From assembly GCA_035546535.1 (NCBI GenBank), contig DASZWQ010000109.1, forward strand, positions 1 to 46,359: a DNA stretch of 46,359 nt. The letters are read 5' to 3'. The notes beneath the pieces are model-generated. The model ran no database searches, was not told where the DNA came from, and saw only the letters and a program-made list of their open reading frames with translations. This stretch comes from Pirellulales bacterium (GTDB lineage Bacteria; Planctomycetota; Planctomycetia; Pirellulales; JACPPG01). Position numbers and translations under genes: made by a program. Position 1 is the stretch's first letter; every line of letters starts with the position of its first letter. Of this stretch, positions 45,238 through 46,359 are shown one piece after another.

Positions 45238-46128
45238 TCACTCTTCAGCGCCGTGCTCGCGCAGGTATTTATCAGCGCGGTAGTACCAGTTTCCGACGAC
45301 GCCGTGTCCTTCGTTGTCGCGGGCCTTGATGTCAGCGCCGGCGGCGAGCAACAGCTTCACGCAGTCGAGCGAAGCCTTAGCCGCATGATGCAGCGGCGTC
45401 TTCCCTTTGTGGTCGCGAGCGTGCGGGTCGGCACCGTGTTCCAGAAGAAGCTTCACAACGCGCGGATAGCCGTAGTGTGCGGCACACGTCAGTAGCGTCC
45501 AGCCGCGGTCGTTACGCTCTTCGATCGCTCTGCCTTTGGACAAAAATCGGCGGACCGCATCGCTGTCATTTTGTTCAATGGCTTGGTAGACGTCTGTGGT
45601 TTCCGTGGGGAGTGCAACATCTGGTGTGAGCATTCTAAGAAAACCATGGAACGTGTCTGCAACCCAGTACATGCTCTGTTCTTCTTCAGAGATCCAGAAG
45701 GCCGAACTGTTCCAATACCAGACGCCAGCGAATTCCCTGGGACTATGAAACTTCAGAACCACAAGGTCCTGAGACGGGCCATCGGCAATCGCCAAGTAGT
45801 TTTCCGGTAGCCGGTCTCGAAACATTTTGGAATACGCGCCAAGGCCGTTCACACCATTGCCCGGTTCGCCAAAAAACCCCGGAAGCGCGCCGCCGCTGAC
45901 GAATGTCGTGGGATGGGGCATGTCGAAGTGCGCCCAAGGCTCAAGGCGGCCGCCATTGAATGCTAACAGGAAGTCTACGTAATCGGCCGGCAGAAGAACC
46001 CCTAGGACAAGTTCCAGTTCTTCGATAGCCAGGCGATCAAGCGGCGGCTCCTCAGAATCGTGCAAGAACCCAAGAATGGGGAAGTTCTGCACGAGGTTTT
46101 CGCGACGATCATATTCCATTTTGGCCAA
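45238..46128 (-). CDS. SMI1/KNR4 (SUKH) plus ankyrin-repeat protein, immunity-like
   Basis: 296 residues. Residues about 25-175 form a SUKH/SMI1-KNR4 domain: LDRLAIEELELVLGVLLPADYVDFLLAFNGGRLEPWAHF, GLGAYSKMFRDRLPENYLAIADGPSQDLVVLKFHSPREFAGVWYWN. Residues about 183-290 hold three ankyrin repeats (DSDAVRRFLSKGRAIEERNDRGWTLLTCAAHYGYPRVVKLLLEHGADPHARDHKGKTPLHHAAKASLDCVKLLLAAGADIKAR). SUKH is a main immunity-protein superfamily of bacterial polymorphic toxin systems; ankyrin repeats are also found there. Cytosolic; no signal peptide. Two-gene operon with the double-CXXCG protein. It lies beside an IS. Confidence 0.85.
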   Translation of the reverse strand: MAKMEYDRRENLVQNFPILGFLHDSEEPPLDRLAIEELELVLGVLLPADYVDFLLAFNGGRLEPWAHFDMPHPTTFVSGGALPGFFGEPGNGVNGLGAYSKMFRDRLPENYLAIADGPSQDLVVLKFHSPREFAGVWYWNSSAFWISEEEQSMYWVADTFHGFLRMLTPDVALPTETTDVYQAIEQNDSDAVRRFLSKGRAIEERNDRGWTLLTCAAHYGYPRVVKLLLEHGADPHARDHKGKTPLHHAAKASLDCVKLLLAAGADIKARDNEGHGVVGNWYYRADKYLREHGAEE

Positions 46129-46233
46129 ATATGATTGGCGGCGTTGGTGCCTGTGGCGGATTCTGTTTCTGTGACGCGCGCTCTAAGTCTGCTTTCAATT
46201 CCTTTTTTGCTTCAGCCGCCTTAGAACGTGTCT

Positions 46234-46359
46234 TCAAATGTATTTGTGTCGGGTCAGGGGGCGTGACATGAGGTTGATCATGGCGATGTAGATCATGGCC
46301 TCGCTGGTTTCGGTGTTGCGTTCGTAGTCGCGGGCGTGGCGGCGGTAGCGGACGAGCCA
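46234..46359 (-). mobile_element. IS5-family transposase, C-terminal end, truncated by window edge
   Basis: Minus-strand translation of the last 126 bp gives WLVRYRRHARDYERNTETS then EAMIYIAMINLMSRPLTRHKYI and stop TGA. The 'R.RDYERxxxTSEAMIYIAMI.LM.RRL' ending is typical of IS5-family DDE transposases. The remainder lies outside the window. The adjacent ttagaacgtgtcttcaaat (46221-46239) may belong to the element's terminal inverted repeat, but the other end cannot be seen. Confidence 0.85.

Overview
The window looks like a chromosome segment of a high-GC planctomycete, probably of the Pirellulales type. The evidence is a DUF1559 pseudopilin-like protein ([14 protein letters not shown]-terminus), a PEP-CTERM LamG protein, a DUF6666-like outer-surface protein, several secreted proteins of planctomycete type, weak Shine-Dalgarno usage and many dispersed palindromic repeats. 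Assignment is from protein character only; there is no rRNA or tRNA gene in the window.

Layout. 0-7 kb: an edge-truncated two-TM protein, a secreted DUF6666-like protein, a c-di-GMP HD-GYP protein, a secreted conserved protein, a small acidic protein, an orphan beta-class DNA methyltransferase (the only plus-strand gene here, with its own promoter) and a nucleotidyltransferase-fold protein. 7.3-14.3 kb: a minus-strand replication block reading nifS - dnaA - (about 517 bp probable oriC) - dnaN - dciA(DUF721) - gyrB; recF is absent and DnaA lacks domain I. 14.5-16.6 kb, plus strand: a membrane-anchored unknown, scpB, and an extremely acidic protein whose start overlaps the scpB stop. 16.6-19.6 kb, minus: hemX/ccsA-like and hemA, overlapping by 4 bp; the hemX reading frame runs through 2.7 tandem copies of a 252-bp repeat, which gives the protein a repeat-encoded tail. 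19.7-23.2 kb: a PsrA-like TetR regulator, an SRPBCC protein and a cytochrome P450, divergent from an acyl-CoA thioesterase across a perfect palindrome that fits a PsrA-type operator. 23.3-28 kb: MFS transporter, MGDG-synthase-like glycosyltransferase, TypA/BipA. 28.4-34.6 kb: the cell-shape operon (coiled-coil protein, small TM protein, MreB, MreC, MreD, PBP2). 35-39.2 kb: Lnt, MoeA and a TrpG/PabA glutaminase, with repeat-filled spacers. 39.6-41.5 kb, plus: membrane subunits of NAD(P) transhydrogenase (PntAB, PntB) without the NAD-binding PntAA. 41.5-44 kb: surface cassette (lipoprotein, DUF1559, PEP-CTERM). 44.3-46.1 kb: two adjacent immunity-like genes (double-CXXCG and SUKH-ankyrin). The right edge holds the last 41 codons of an IS5-family transposase.

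The genes form coherent units: replication initiation and elongation (dnaA, dnaN, dciA, gyrB) with chromosome organisation (scpB); tetrapyrrole synthesis (hemX-hemA); elongasome and envelope maturation (mreBCD, PBP2, lnt); and a possible fatty-acid-responsive module (TetR, P450, SRPBCC, thioesterase).

The most noteworthy signals are the in-frame 252-bp repeat tail on the HemX-like protein, the PsrA-type operator module, the candidate DnaA-trio/box arrangement in the origin beside a domain-I-less DnaA with an altered Walker B motif, a MITE whose terminal repeat supplies the lnt stop codon and carries a 13-bp terminator-like stem, and the immunity-like gene pair at the right edge. At least six dispersed repeat families are visible, nearly all in spacers of minus-strand operons.
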